Program-made: the position numbers and the translations under genes
Assembly (NCBI RefSeq): GCF_001625305.1
Contig: NW_017804242.1
Span: 2,817,197-2,881,196 of the forward strand
Reading direction: 5' to 3'
DNA length: 64,000 nt
Origin: Branchiostoma belcheri
Taxonomy: Eukaryota > Chordata > Leptocardii > Amphioxiformes > Branchiostomatidae
The notes under the pieces: model-generated
What the model was told of the DNA's origin: nothing
Databases searched by the model: none
The model's input: only the letters and a program-made list of their open reading frames with translations
Shown: positions 13,717-26,100 of the stretch, piece after piece
How positions within the stretch are numbered: position 1 is the stretch's first letter
How the letters are laid out: every line of letters starts with the position of its first letter

Positions 13717-16700
13717 TCACATATCTTGTATTTGTAAAACCTTAAGTACAACATATATGTTATTCTTGAAGAGGACCTTGAAGTAAGGTTNNNNNNNNNN
13801 NNNNNNNNNNNNNNNNNNNNNNNNNNNNNNNNNNNNNNNNNNNNNNNNNNNNNNNNNNNNNNNNNNNNNNNNNNNNNNNNNNNNNNNNNNNNNNNNNNNN
13901 NNNNNNNNNNNNNNNNNNNNNNNNNNNNNNNNNNNNNNNNNNNNNNNNNNNNNNNNNNNNNNNNNNNNNNNNNNNNNNNNNNNNNNNNNNNNNNNNNNNN
14001 NNNNNNNNNNNNNNNNNNNNNNNNNNNNNNNNNNNNNNNNNNNNNNNNNNNNNNNNNNNNNNNNNNNNNNNNNNNNNNNNNNNNNNNNNNNNNNNNNNNN
14101 NNNNNNNNNNNNNNNNNNNNNNNNNNNNNNNNNNNNNNNNNNNNNNNNNNNNNNNNNNNNNNNNNNNNNNNNNNNNNNNNNNNNNNNNNNNNNNNNNNNN
14201 NNNNNNNNNNNNNNNNNNNNNNNNNNNNNNNNNNNNNNNNNNNNNNNNNNNNNNNNNNNNNNNNNNNNNNNNNNNNNNNNNNNNNNNNNNNNNNNNNNNN
14301 NNNNNNNNNNNNNNNNNNNNNNNNNNNNNNNNNNNNNNNNNNNNNNNNNNNNNNNNNNNNNNNNNNNNNNNNNNNNNNNNNNNNNNNNNNNNNNNNNNNN
14401 NNNNNNNNNNNNNNNNNNNNNNNNNNNNNNNNNNNNNNNNNNNNNNNNNNNNNNNNNNNNNNNNNNNNNNNNNNNNNNNNNNNNNNNNNNNNNNNNNNNN
14501 NNNNNNNNNNNNNNNNNNNNNNNNNNNNNNNNNNNNNNNNNNNNNNNNNNNNNNNNNNNNNNNNNNNNNNNNNNNNNNNNNNNNNNNNNNNNNNNNNNNN
14601 NNNNNNNNNNNNNNNNNNNNNNNNNNNNNNNNNNNNNNNNNNNNNNNNNNNNNNNNNNNNNNNNNNNNNNNNNNNNNNNNNNNNNNNNNNNNNNNNNNNN
14701 NNNNNNNNNNNNNNNNNNNNNNNNNNGTCGGGGAGAACCATTTCTTGACTTGTGGGAAGATGCACTTGTAGATGATCATGACAATCACCACTAGTCCTGC
14801 CGGCAGCACGAGGGTCTGCGAGAGTTCAATGGGTGACTTTAATGGCATGAAGTCAAACTCAGCCGCACATGTGTACAGCATGGTGTGGAAGTCGCGGTAG
14901 TCAGAGAACTTGGAGCGCAGGATGTTGGCGATGTGAGCATCATCTGTGACATTCAGCACTTTAGATATCACAATCTTCAGTCCGATGCACCCGGCGATGA
15001 AGAAGATCCCCTGAAGCGCCATGACAGCAATACTGAAAGTCTGCCTCTGCAGAAGTGGCTCGAAGGAAACAATAGCCATGACAGTGAGAAGGCAAGAAGC
15101 ATAGAAGGATGTCAGCAGCATTTCATTGCCAAAGAGCAGGACATAGCTGACCATGAGCCCCCAGGATGTGTCCTGTAACGATGGTCTTGACCCTGTCTGC
15201 GGGGATGAAGCCCATCACATACACCAGGAACACTGCAGTCATCTGTGTCAGCAGGGCAAACTGTGCAAACTGCCAGGGCAGGATGAAGGTGATGTTACAG
15301 GCAGCCAGGAGCACGACGTGCTTCCAGCCAACGCTGCGACTTCTCAGCATGCGTGTGACAAGGAACATCTGCAAGGCCAGCATGGGGAAAGCGAAGCTCT
15401 CTCGGAGCGGAGGGGTCCACTGCACACGGGTGCACTCCCCGTGGTTAAAGAAAAAGGACGCTACAGTTAGAACACCACCAACCATGCTGCCACTGAGATA
15501 GGTACCAAAGATGAAGAACAGGCCCATCATCAGACCATTCTGTACAAACACTGAATTAACATAGAAGTAAGCTGGCTCTCCCATCCCCTCGCAGCTCTGT
15601 ACAGGGGACATCCCCTCGCCTCTGTTGACCGTCCAACACAGCTTGGTGGGGATGTCGAACATCCCCATGACGGCTTCATACGCCCTGTAGCAGGCCGCCA
15701 GCACCACCTCCGGGTACAGGTTAAACCGCTTCAGCACGTTGATGGTTGTTGGATATTCTGTCATGTTGTCGTACATCACGGCATGGAGGCCTTCCAAGAA
15801 CGTTCTGGACTCTGCAATGGTTTTGAAGTAAGAGTAGTACAGCCCCTACAAGAGAGAGAAAGGAGAAAAAAGGAAAGACTAGTTAACAAAATGTGCCAAA
15901 AGATTAATTGTCCAAGCATTCTTCATGATGTTACTAGAAATTTTGAATGTACATGATATTTTCACTCCCTTTTAGCTATCCTGCAATCCTAGCTATCCTT
16001 CATTACAGTTGATTATAATACAGATAAGATAGATTTTGGGTCCACATTTATGGCTTATAAAAAAGTTGTAAGTACCCACAGAGAAACCCAATATCAAATT
16101 TCTCCTGAGCTAGAGGTTGAAAAGTCCTATATAATCCATTTCCTGCACCACAACCACAAAAAGCAGGGAACCAGATGTAACACAGAGAATGCTTCATGCT
16201 AGACTTACATGGAAAGCTCCAAACAAGGGTTAAAAGATAGCCTGAGGGCAAGAGCTTGATGTGGGATGCTGTATGGACCCTGCATTTCTATTAACACCTC
16301 CCAATTTATATATCTCGCAAAACGTCGGCCATTTCATACTCCACTGCACACGGAAAAGAAATCAAACCCAACAATAACTACAAATGTATATATAAAGTAG
16401 CATTAGCATCACTTATTATCATTCTACTGTTTACTGTTGTTATCATGTTCTTGCAATTAGCCCTCGGGCATGAATTTGCAATAAACTTTCATTATAACTC
16501 AGAATCACCACTTAAAAGGTTCTGTTGCTCAAACGAAAAGAATTTATGCTGATCACCTGTGGCAGACTGTATTGGTGTGGATACACTAACATCATATTAT
16601 ACAAACAGCCTGGATGATAAAAAAAACCTTGCTTGCTGGGAGGATTACATCTTGTCCATTTTTTCATCTCCAGGTAGCCTGAAATCCATCTACTCTCCTT

Positions 16701-18326
16701 ATCTCTGGTTAACTCCAATGATAACATTCCTGGGCGCTAGTTTTATTCAAGCACAAAACCCAGGAGACTGCGAAAAGGACACAGATACCAAAGAGTCCTG
16801 TATACTGATATCCAGTGACTTTAATTTAGTCCAAACAACTAGAAGATTTTTTTACCATTTCAGTCCTAAAGGTAAGTTCTCTCTCCAAGGTGGACAGGTG
16901 GGAGAAATGGCGGTCACTCTCAAACATGCTGGAAATGTGGTATCTGCAGAAGACAAAAAATTGCAGCCATCATGTTATCGAATGTATGAGGCAAGGTCAC
17001 ACAAAGTACACATACAAATCACACTGTTGAAGTGTTGGTTGCTGATTTCCTACATACATCCGAGGACCAAGAAACCGAATTAGTGTGGCCTATAATAATG
17101 GCAAAACTCTGTGCTATACCATTTGAAGTAAATCACATACATGTAATTTATAAAACCATCTGTGTGTTCTCAATATGCAGTGCAGCTCAAAGTGGCACAT
17201 TTCTATTCAACACCTTAACTGCATGCAGTGCTGTGAGTGTGAAAACAGGGTTGCCAGGCCCATTTCTCCAGCAGTGAACACAAGGAACTAATATGCTCTT
17301 TGGTACAAGATCACATCTGTTACACATGTTGATAAATTATAGATCAGATTATCCACCCTGCTTTTGTTAGAGGATTGGCGGCCTTTTGTGTCTGTTCGGT
17401 TGTGTCACTGTTCTTACAGGAATGAGATACAAACGTGTTGTGTCAGCTGGTGGTGCGTGCTTCTTCCATTAGAAAGGCTGATTAACTTTTGTCAGGTGGG
17501 AAGAAAAAGCCAAAAGAATGGAGGAAATTTCTTTTAGAAGTAGCATATAATATCAATAGTGTTCTAAATAAAATAGGCATGTGCAAAATCTTCCATAACC
17601 TTGCTATAAAGGCACTGCCAAAGCAATGAGTTTCAACTGCACTAATTAACTCTTTTCTTACTGCATAACCCCATAACCAATGCAAAATTTGCGCCTAATA
17701 GCTACCTTATCAGGGAGATGGTTAATCAAGCGAGGTTAATTAACACATGGGCGTGAGCACGATCCACAAAACGTCCACCCTCTGATGTCATACTACTGAT
17801 GTCACACAGATCGGAGGCAAACGATTTATAGTGTTTGTCATTAGCTTGTTCAAACCAAAACGAATGACTAGGTAGAGCGTCAGTTCCTAACAGTATACAT
17901 ACCCAACACCACAACAGATCAGTATCTAGTGACATTGAAGTATTTAACTTATTTAAGGAGAAAAGGTCCAGACCAGAGCCAGATCGACTTTTATGAGTCG
18001 TTCATAAATGGATAATACTGCATTGGGTGTCTTACAGCAGATATCACCGAAGGTTGAACAGACAATCTGTATTATATGAAAACTTATCATGTTGCAGAAC
18101 GGAGGACACAAACTATTTTCCTACTTCTAGTTTTAGTTTCCTGAACGTATAAACGTTCCCGCACTTACCCATGGAGAGCACTGAAGACGATAGCGACTAC
18201 ACTGATGACTACTACCCGGACTACTCCGCTTCCAAAGCCCTTGAATCCCTGAGGGAAAGTACCGTCTGTCTCCGAGGTTGACTTGGCTGTCGCCCCTGAA
18301 CGGACTTTTCTGTTCTTGACCGCCAT
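13717..18326 (-). CDS. DPY19L1: DPY19-like C-mannosyltransferase (DPY19L1 type), gapped and with a frameshift
   Basis: Multipass ER-membrane enzyme of the DPY19 family, which transfers mannose from dolichol-phosphate-mannose to tryptophans of secreted proteins (family knowledge). Coding exons are 18169-18326, 16856-16943 and a very large exon 15845 down to 13717, interrupted by Ns at 13791-14726. Exon 2 ends and exon 3 begins inside [13 protein letters not shown], the conserved first luminal loop that holds the proposed catalytic Glu (residue 81 here). Later landmarks are [37 protein letters not shown] and LPWQFAQF, then DDAHIANIL and YTCAAEFDF. After the gap the C-terminus [18 protein letters not shown] runs to TGA at 13717. 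A run of five G (15162-15158, minus strand) puts an extra base between GHILG and [10 protein letters not shown]. The start at 18326 has a good ATGG context. About 230 residues should be hidden in the gap. DPY19L1 rather than L3 is judged from memory of both. Confidence 0.93.
13791..14726. other. Assembly gap (936 Ns)
   Basis: Unsequenced run inside DPY19L1. The protein breaks off after a membrane segment ending KKWFSP and resumes near the C-terminus. From memory of the human protein the missing part needs roughly 680-700 coding bases, so if the gap size is right there is little room for introns. The gap size may be only an estimate. Confidence 0.99.
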
Positions 18327-18724
18327 ACTTCTCTACCTGCCGCCCGAAGACGTGAACGTGAGAGGACTCGTCCTTCTAGTTTCTGAACGGACTTTTTACA
18401 CGTCGAACTGTGGGCGATACCAATAGGGGGAGGGTGAAACTTGCTATGAAATTACAAATGTGTGATAATAGATAGCAATATGATGAATCAAGCAAAATGA
18501 AAACACACCTTAGATTAAAAAATACCAACATTAAATTTGTTACAGTAATTATTTTCAATAGTTTTATCATGTTAGTATTATTGAAAATCTTGGATACCCT
18601 GTGCATTCTTTGGTATAACCTGGGGTCACAGTTCAAACGGGATTTCCTGCACGCCTGCTGTGTTGTTGTGTGCCAGGTGTTTTTGTGGGCGTTATAAACC
18701 CTACTTTACTTTTGACAAATACTC
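18327..18724. promoter_or_regulatory. Divergent promoter region, DPY19L1 / MBIP
   Basis: Only 398 bases separate the start codons of DPY19L1 (-) and MBIP (+), so both 5' leaders and promoters must lie here unless there are upstream non-coding exons. I see no clear TATA box. The region is not obviously GC-rich. Confidence 0.6.
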
Positions 18725-21700
18725 ATGGATTTGGAAGAAATGGAGGCAGAGACCCTTGATGGAGAACCTGTCTTAGTTGCAGTTCTTGACGCGTTCAAAC
18801 AGTTTCTTGACAAGGTAATAATATGAAATGTCATGGCTGAGTATGAATATCCAAGCAAGGAGGTCCAAACATAACTCTACTAGTCAGTTCTATCAGTGGA
18901 AACTGTGAGGGATTGGGAGGTAGCGTTACATAAGGGGTTATAAGTTAAGTCTAACGGTACTAATGTTTATGGCAGGATCCATACACAATTTGATGGCTGT
19001 ATTGTACGGTGCCTGTCAATAAGAACCTTTGATGTTGTTGTCATGTCAATAAGAATTTAATTTGCACTCTTGACAGGATGTTTCTGTCACCAGCCCCTTA
19101 AACCTACTAACTTGCTAAGTCATATAACATTAGCAACAAAGAAACATAAACATAACTTTACATGATGTATATTTTATCAATCTGTACCACCTTTGCAGCT
19201 GAGAGTTGACCCTTCAGCTGCATCTCTCCATCTGGACAGAACCAGACTATCTCAGCAGCAGGTGGCACATGGAGTCGTGATGGAGCATCTGACTCAACTC
19301 TGCAACAAACTCCAGGTGATGTGGTTTCTCATGCTGTCATAATCATATGACTATTGGTTTTACTGTGAAATATGAGTATGCCTATAGCTTAGTTAGAGCC
19401 ACCTTGACTACAGATCCTACTAGTAAGTTGACAGTCAATATGCTAGCCTGGTATCCATCTTAATTCATGACAAGTTGATGGGACTTCCTTTATTCCACAG
19501 AATTTAAAAGACACACAGACAGCAATGAGTATTGGAGATGACATTTCACTTCAGATGGAATGCCCCACACCACTGGAAGAACAGGGTAGGTTGTAACAAG
19601 GAGAATATCTTGGTCTTTAGGATTTACTAGTAGCATCATATCCAGAGAGTGAGCATGATCGTATATACGAGCACAATGAGCTAAAGAGTGCAATAGGTAC
19701 ATGCAGCAACAGTACTACAGCCAGGAGGAGCTTACCAGGAGTTGGTTTGAACCGTTTGATTATAGGCTTTCGAAGTTGTACCTTTTGTTAGATGCTGCCT
19801 AGAAAACTCACTAAATAAAAGGGTTACAAGTGGGTGTGATCATAGCTCAAATTGTCAATCATAATGCACTAAAATGTGATTAATGAGGACAAAGGGATTT
19901 TGTTCCTTATCCACCCATCCTGGTTTAAGTGACTTACTATCCATTTGCAAACATCTGACAGGATGAAGTCTGCCTGACCTTTAGCCTGCTGTGTGTTCAA
20001 TAAATCTGAGCAGTGTGGGGGTGAAATCACTTAGAACATCAAACACAACCCCTAGATGAAATAAAAACAGCTTCTTTTTGTTGTAGTTACATGTTTCAGG
20101 GTACCTAACAGTATACTAAGAGTATCATTAAAATACAGGGCTTCAGGGGACTAACTGTGCTACCTGTGTAATCTCCTTGATCTGCTTGGAGATTACTACC
20201 TGTGCCTTCAGGCTGTGAGGAGGAAAGGGTACTTACTCGTATATTGTGCATGGTTATGGACTGAGTACAATATATTTTTTTCATTTCAGTTGTTAAAGAA
20301 GAATTCCATGACTGTAAACTTGGGGACTTACCAGAACTGCCCCTCCCAGAAGTAGACCCTAATCTGGTGCAGATCAAGGCCAGCAAAGCTGAGGTGGGGT
20401 AATGATGTGTTGTGTTACATTGTTGTAAGACATTCCCCTGACATGATTGAGGTATATTCTGGAGTTCAGTTCAAAGACAGAGAGCTTTGTATTTTCATGT
20501 ACCTAATGATATGTGCCTGCATTTGTTCTTTTCTCAACTTCCTTAATGTCTTTTTTCTTCCTTGAATCTTGAAACCAACTGTCCTTTACAAAGATTGAGA
20601 GAAGAATCCAAGCTTTTCTGCAGAGGAAACAGACAGAGGTTGATGAGAACAACAGAAGAGAGTTTGGGGCTGTCAAACCCAGCCTGCCAGGTATGCCACA
20701 ATGGCCAGATGGTCTAACTAAATACCCCAGATTACCAGTAGTACAGGTTTCACTGTATACGCATATGCTGGCAAAGTGCAAGTAGTAACACATCATTTCT
20801 ATACTTCCAGATGGTAGCTATAGCCCAGATCACATACATAACATACCAATAATGCTGATAAGTATTGGTCAGCATAAATTAGGGATGGCATACACAAGTA
20901 ACAGAGTGACAAGATTTGAAGCCTCTACATCTGACTACATGCAGGAGTCAATATCTGTCTGTTTGCTCTGTACAGAAGGTGGAAGTGTGACAGAGCCAGA
21001 CTTCAGCTGTGCCAGGACAGATGCAGTGTACCAGCCACGGGTAGGCAGGAGCCACATCAGAGGTTAGTATGATATCTAATACTAGCAGGTAGAGATGATA
21101 AGTTTAGACACCCAGGTTTGAAGGTATGCATAGCCTAGATGGCACACTAACAAGTATTGGAGCACAAACAGTCAAAGGTGTGGTGAAACATGATTTTTTT
21201 AGCCAGTAGTGTAGTTTTGCTTGAGTTTCATCCCATCTCTTCTCAATAAGTGTGTTGGACTCTTTTAAAGCTCCACATACAGGGGCCGTAAACAATCTGT
21301 GTAATTGTATGTCCTTCAGTTTGCAGAGTAGTGAACCCATATGGACCCCAGACCAGACAGACACCTGTCCCCAGATCGACTACTCCCTCACAGACAGTTG
21401 TGAAGTCAGAGCCTGGTACATCACCAGCCGTGCCGTCCACAGCAGCAGCTGTGTCAGAGGGGATAGAGGAGCGGCTGAGAAACATGGAGTCTCATCTCAA
21501 GGTCAAGTCAGGTCAGTTTGTCCATTGACAGTTGCGCATGCCTCCTTAAGCTGTTTGGTAGCAAAATAATCAGCAGGGAGAAAGTTAAAACTAATTGTGA
21601 CTTGTGTCCTAACACAGGAACACAGGTGAACACAGATATCTACAGCCGACTGAAGCAGCTGGAGAACCGAATCCTGCACCTGGAGGGGCTGTCACCTGAG

Positions 21701-22294
21701 TACTTTCAGCTGGGGGTGAGACACACTGGTTTGGGTTGTTGTCAACATTGAATTATGTAGCTGATTCTAGCGTATAACAATGTCTATAATGTACTGGAAA
21801 GTTGCAGCTCTCTCTCTCGTTATTTCAGCCGGCTATAAAGTTCCAAAAGCAGGAGCCAGGCAGCCATGTCCACCAGGTGAGGGTACTTTTTATTGCTACA
21901 TGTATTTACTTTTGTACATGTACAAGTTACATGATCTATTAACAGGTTGTTCTAGATAGACTTCCAGAAAACTGTGCAGACTGCACAGACTTCTGCTTCT
22001 GGCAGATCTTTATGTGGCAAAATTGTAACTGCTGACCGGGAAGTATTATTTGTTTGGCGAGTGCAATGCCATAATTTGCTAATTGATTTAGAATAGGTTT
22101 TGCCAATAAGACACTTCAAACTGTTAAAAGTGTTGAGTACAAAATGGTTAATTAGACATTTTCTTTTTTGTGATCTTTTGCAGGATATGAGCATAGAGGA
22201 GATAGATGAGCGGATGAAGGCCCTGCGAGAGTCCCTCCTCAGTAAAAAGGACACTTTGCTGTACCCAACAACCAACACAGATGAATTCCAGTGA
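18725..22294 (+). CDS. MBIP: MAP3K12-binding inhibitory protein 1 (ATAC complex subunit)
   Basis: Ortholog of MBIP, a subunit of the ATAC histone acetyltransferase complex that was first found as an inhibitor of the kinase DLK/MAP3K12 (family knowledge). Ten exons with matching phases: 18725-18814, 19199-19315, 19501-19585, 20290-20393, 20594-20690, 20976-21062, 21320-21511, 21618-21715, 21829-21876, 22184-22294; about 341 residues, close to the human length. Recognisable blocks are VQIKASKAEIERRIQAFLQR, CARTDAVYQP, CRVVNPYGPQTR, GIEERLRNMESHLKVKSG, DIYSRLKQLENRILHLEG followed by LSPEYFQ, and a final SIEEIDERMKALRESLLSKK. The last two blocks are leucine-rich helices likely to form coiled coils. 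The N-terminal third is poorly conserved. It ends tail to tail with KIZ and shares its promoter region with DPY19L1. Confidence 0.95.
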
Positions 22295-23193
22295 ACTTTT
22301 TAAAGTCAGTTTCACATAAAAAAAGGCAAACATCTTGATGTACAATCAGAAGCCTGCATTTCCTCTCTGGCATAAGTTGGATGTCATTCTACAACATGGA
22401 ACAATGGATTGTAAAATTATAGTAGAGTTGAATGATCAGTATTAATGACAATGTTGTTTTAGAAACCAGCTTGTACGCACATTATAATTACTGTACAGTG
22501 GGTACAATACACTTATGAGTTGTCATGCTTTACTTGGTTTGGGGAAAAGCTTGTTACTTCACATTGTCACCTATCCCATGTACATCCTGTATTCCAATAG
22601 CAAAAACCTAACACTCTTATCTTCAAAAGATTACCAACTTGTAGTGATGGTTTCACTGTCATGTCATGGTAGAAAAGGGATAGTTTAAGAAAATATGACT
22701 TTCCATAACTTCATTTATCACAGCATTACAACAGCCCCACCTACCTGCCCATGGCTTAACTGCACAAAACTATGATGAATGCCAGGCAATCATCATGATC
22801 CTGCCAATAACTGTATGACTGTAAGAACTACTCCAGAATATATGTAATATGGCCAGTTTCCTGTTATTATCAGTGCAAACTATCAATGTTTCTTTACTAT
22901 TCACTTTTCTAATTCTATTTCACCATGTTACATGGCACTGTAAAACACTATAAAACCCTGTCAGCTGAATGGTATAACTCCTATTACATAGAATGTACAA
23001 TTAGATGACATCCACCAAGCTCTTGTCTACATCTGTTGCCTGACTGATCTGTGTAACATACATTTTCATTGTCACATTTTCAACAGTAAATATGAAAACA
23101 AATACAAGCTGACAGAAATTGTCAGCTGATCAGATTTATTTCTTTAGATGGCTTGTCCATAGATAGATAGGTTAATGGTTTGTGCTGGACAGT
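22295..23193. other. Convergent 3' untranslated regions of MBIP and KIZ
   Basis: No coding exon. The two stop codons face each other across about 900 bases. A minus-strand AATAAA at 23135-23140 lies 54 bases past the KIZ stop and is a good polyadenylation signal. A small hairpin (AGCTGACA / TGTCAGCT, 23108-23128) lies just beyond it. I did not find a clear plus-strand AATAAA for MBIP, so its end is not placed. Confidence 0.45.
23135..23140 (-). terminator. Polyadenylation signal of KIZ
   Basis: AATAAA on the minus strand, 54 bases beyond the KIZ stop codon. Position and sequence are what a short 3' untranslated region needs. The functional assignment is inferred. Confidence 0.55.
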
Positions 23194-26100
23194 TTAACCA
23201 TAGAAGTCGAAGTCATCATCCTCTCCTGACTGGTCCTGTTTCCCTGTGCTGATTGCCAGATCATCAACATCATCATCAGACTCCCCCCAGAAACCTGCAG
23301 GACAGAACACGCTAATGATCAGACTGCACAATGGAGACTTCTCTGTACATCCACAGATGATATGTCAAAACAAATAGGATTTTATAACCTGAAGTCAACA
23401 TTGTAAGTAATTGGTGTTCAGCAGTCAGGTCACTGTTACATCCTAAACTGCAGTCACACAGTATTCAGTTACATATCTGAAATAAAGAAGCTCTTGCAAA
23501 GTCTTAGTCTTTTGTACCTTTAGGCCTCTTTGGGCCTGTTGCTGTCCCCTCTGTGCCGGTGGACCCCATGGACCTGGTGCTCCTTTCCATGGCAGAGGGT
23601 ACATAGCCCACAGGGGAGCGTGGGGACTGGGTGGGGGAGGAGGAGACTGAGCTGTCCTCGTGGGACGCCTGTCTGAGGAGCGGTGATCGTGGGGACGGGG
23701 GACCGCTTCGTTTTCTCGGGCTGTCATGGTCTACTGAGTCCTCACAGCTCAGGCTGCGGCCTAGGTTACCACCTCTGCAAGCAAAGAAGACATTTCATGA
23801 AAACATTGATGCCATTGCTAAATAGTGTGCAGAAATATAGGGTACTCTTTCCACCAGGACATTTATGTCACTCAAAAGCCAGTGCATAGTCCCAAAATTT
23901 TGTGTGGATGTTTAGGAGATATCTTTTAAATTCAAGCACATTTCAACTGATGAATTCAATGTACATGAAATATGGACTAACGTACTTCAAATGGTGCCTC
24001 ATTAATACCTTTCTTCAAATGCATATGTCATGTAAGCACAAATATAGTTACCTGACTGTTGAGGCAGTTGGATGAGGAGACAGCGCAGCCTCGATACCGT
24101 CCAGGTCGCTGTCTCCCTCCAGCTCTTCCTCGGACAGCTGTGCTGCAGGCTGCTGCTGGAGGCTGCTGCGCATCAGGCTCTGGTAGGCAGCCGTGTCTGC
24201 ACAACACACAGGGCAAGCTGGATCAGTCACCACACTCATAGTCCAGAGGCTTCAAAATAGCACATAATCACAAACCAAAGAAATAGAAAAAAAATTGCAT
24301 AATAAATTTCAACCTAAACAAAAACTAGCAGGAAGAGAAATAGACCAGACGTCGGGAAAGTTCAAAATAGCACAAAGAAATACCAATACAAAACTTTACA
24401 AGCACAAGTAATTTCAATCTGAAAAATTACTAGGAAGACAGTGAGAAGAATTTTTACTTAGTGCTACAATTTGAAAACATTTTTGTATTTTTTAAGCAGT
24501 GAATGGGTGACAGCAATCATTGCTGTACTGGATAGAGGAAGTGCGGTAACAAACTAGCCATAGGGTAGGTGTCATATCACAACAGTCGTAAAGTTCTACT
24601 TGTTATGACTCTAACAATCTACTCGTACTTCCTAGGCTACAGAGAACCTACTACCTACCAGAGAAAACAGCCCTCTACTTCATATGGGATTTAAAACTTA
24701 CCATCCTCATGTGAGATTTTGACATCCAAATTTATAGTCATCCCCTGTCCATCTTACATGCATTAGAAACACAATGCAGGCATAAGATTGGGTCAATCCA
24801 TTAGAACTTTACACAAGCTAATCATCAACACAAATCTGGTTAATCATGCTTGGATTTACACATTGTACATGAGCATGTTTACTTCCAAGGGCTCTCAGCA
24901 CCATGCCTCCTATTTGCAAGACAGCTTCATTAGAACTGCCTTAACAGATGTAAATTTTAAACCCAACAATAAGTGAACCATTCAAAAATTGCAATCATTA
25001 GTACTCATAGTCATACTTAAAACCAAGAGGCACAATAGAACCTTGGGCCACACAGCTGTGTAATGACAACAGCAGGGGACTAGTCCATTGGCAGAAGGAA
25101 GTTCTACATAACAGTATAAGTGGTCAGACCTGTGAGAGGGACATTGTTGTCAAAGAAGCTGTCTCCTTCATCCTCACTTTCCTCTGTGTCCCTGCTGGGA
25201 GCTGTAGGACAAGAATATACATGTACAATCATTGTCATTAGTCATCCACTTTTATAAAGAGGTTTATTTACCAGTACATGTTGTCATTCATACTTTCAAA
25301 CAGGTCCTTTCCAACCAATTGCAAGTTTGTTTAAGGTTCAATAAGTTTTCTTTAGGTTGACATAATAATGTCTAACTCATCAGCTGAAAGTATCAGGAGC
25401 CAGAAAAAAATGTACAGAATATGTTTGTCTGTCTGACTCTAAGGTATTTTGAACACCTTTTTTCTGTGAAGAAAACTTCAAGCACAATGTTGGTTAAAGT
25501 GTGTGATACCGTAAGATATCACCTGGGCCAGAACACCCATATTGAATGTGAGTTGAACACAGGTATGACATGAACATATACTATATACCCATGTACCTCT
25601 CTTTCCAGTTGAATTGGTAAGATTAAGAGGAGGAGTTTTGTGCAGAGTGTCCCGGGGAGGGTCGGGGGAGGATGGGATGGGGAGGGAGGCAGATGACGTG
25701 GCTGACTCCTCACTGCCCTGGTCGTCAGCCAGGGTCTGATTCCCGGCACAGCCCTGCACCACGATGGCCAGCAGCTCAGCAGCCTGGGGCACACAGGGAC
25801 AAGGATGTTTCAACATCTAATCATGACCTTACTGTACCAGACTGTGGTTGAAATCATGGATATTTCAGCCAAACTTGTTAAACTAATCTGACAGATAAAA
25901 TATCATCATATACTGTTATGATAACAATTAAAAGGGTGCCAAAAGTCTCTCTAGGTCAGACAAACCGTACCAATAATCAAACTTTCCCAAAAAATGGATG
26001 GACAACATTAAGGAACACACAAGGTTGACCTTTATAGTGTCAACTGTCAACCCCCTGAGAAATCTAGCAAAACCTTAAGTGCAAGCATGTCTAAACCTTG

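Noticed and set aside
15150-15175. Programmed ribosomal frameshift in DPY19L1
   Set aside because: There is no slippery heptamer plus structure, and no DPY19 relative is known to me to use one. A one-base error or allele at a G run is simpler.
16559-17083. 174-codon plus-strand open frame
   Set aside because: It is antisense to DPY19L1 exon 2 and its introns. The minus-strand exon ([11 protein letters not shown]) is clearly the coding strand and the plus-strand translation resembles nothing.
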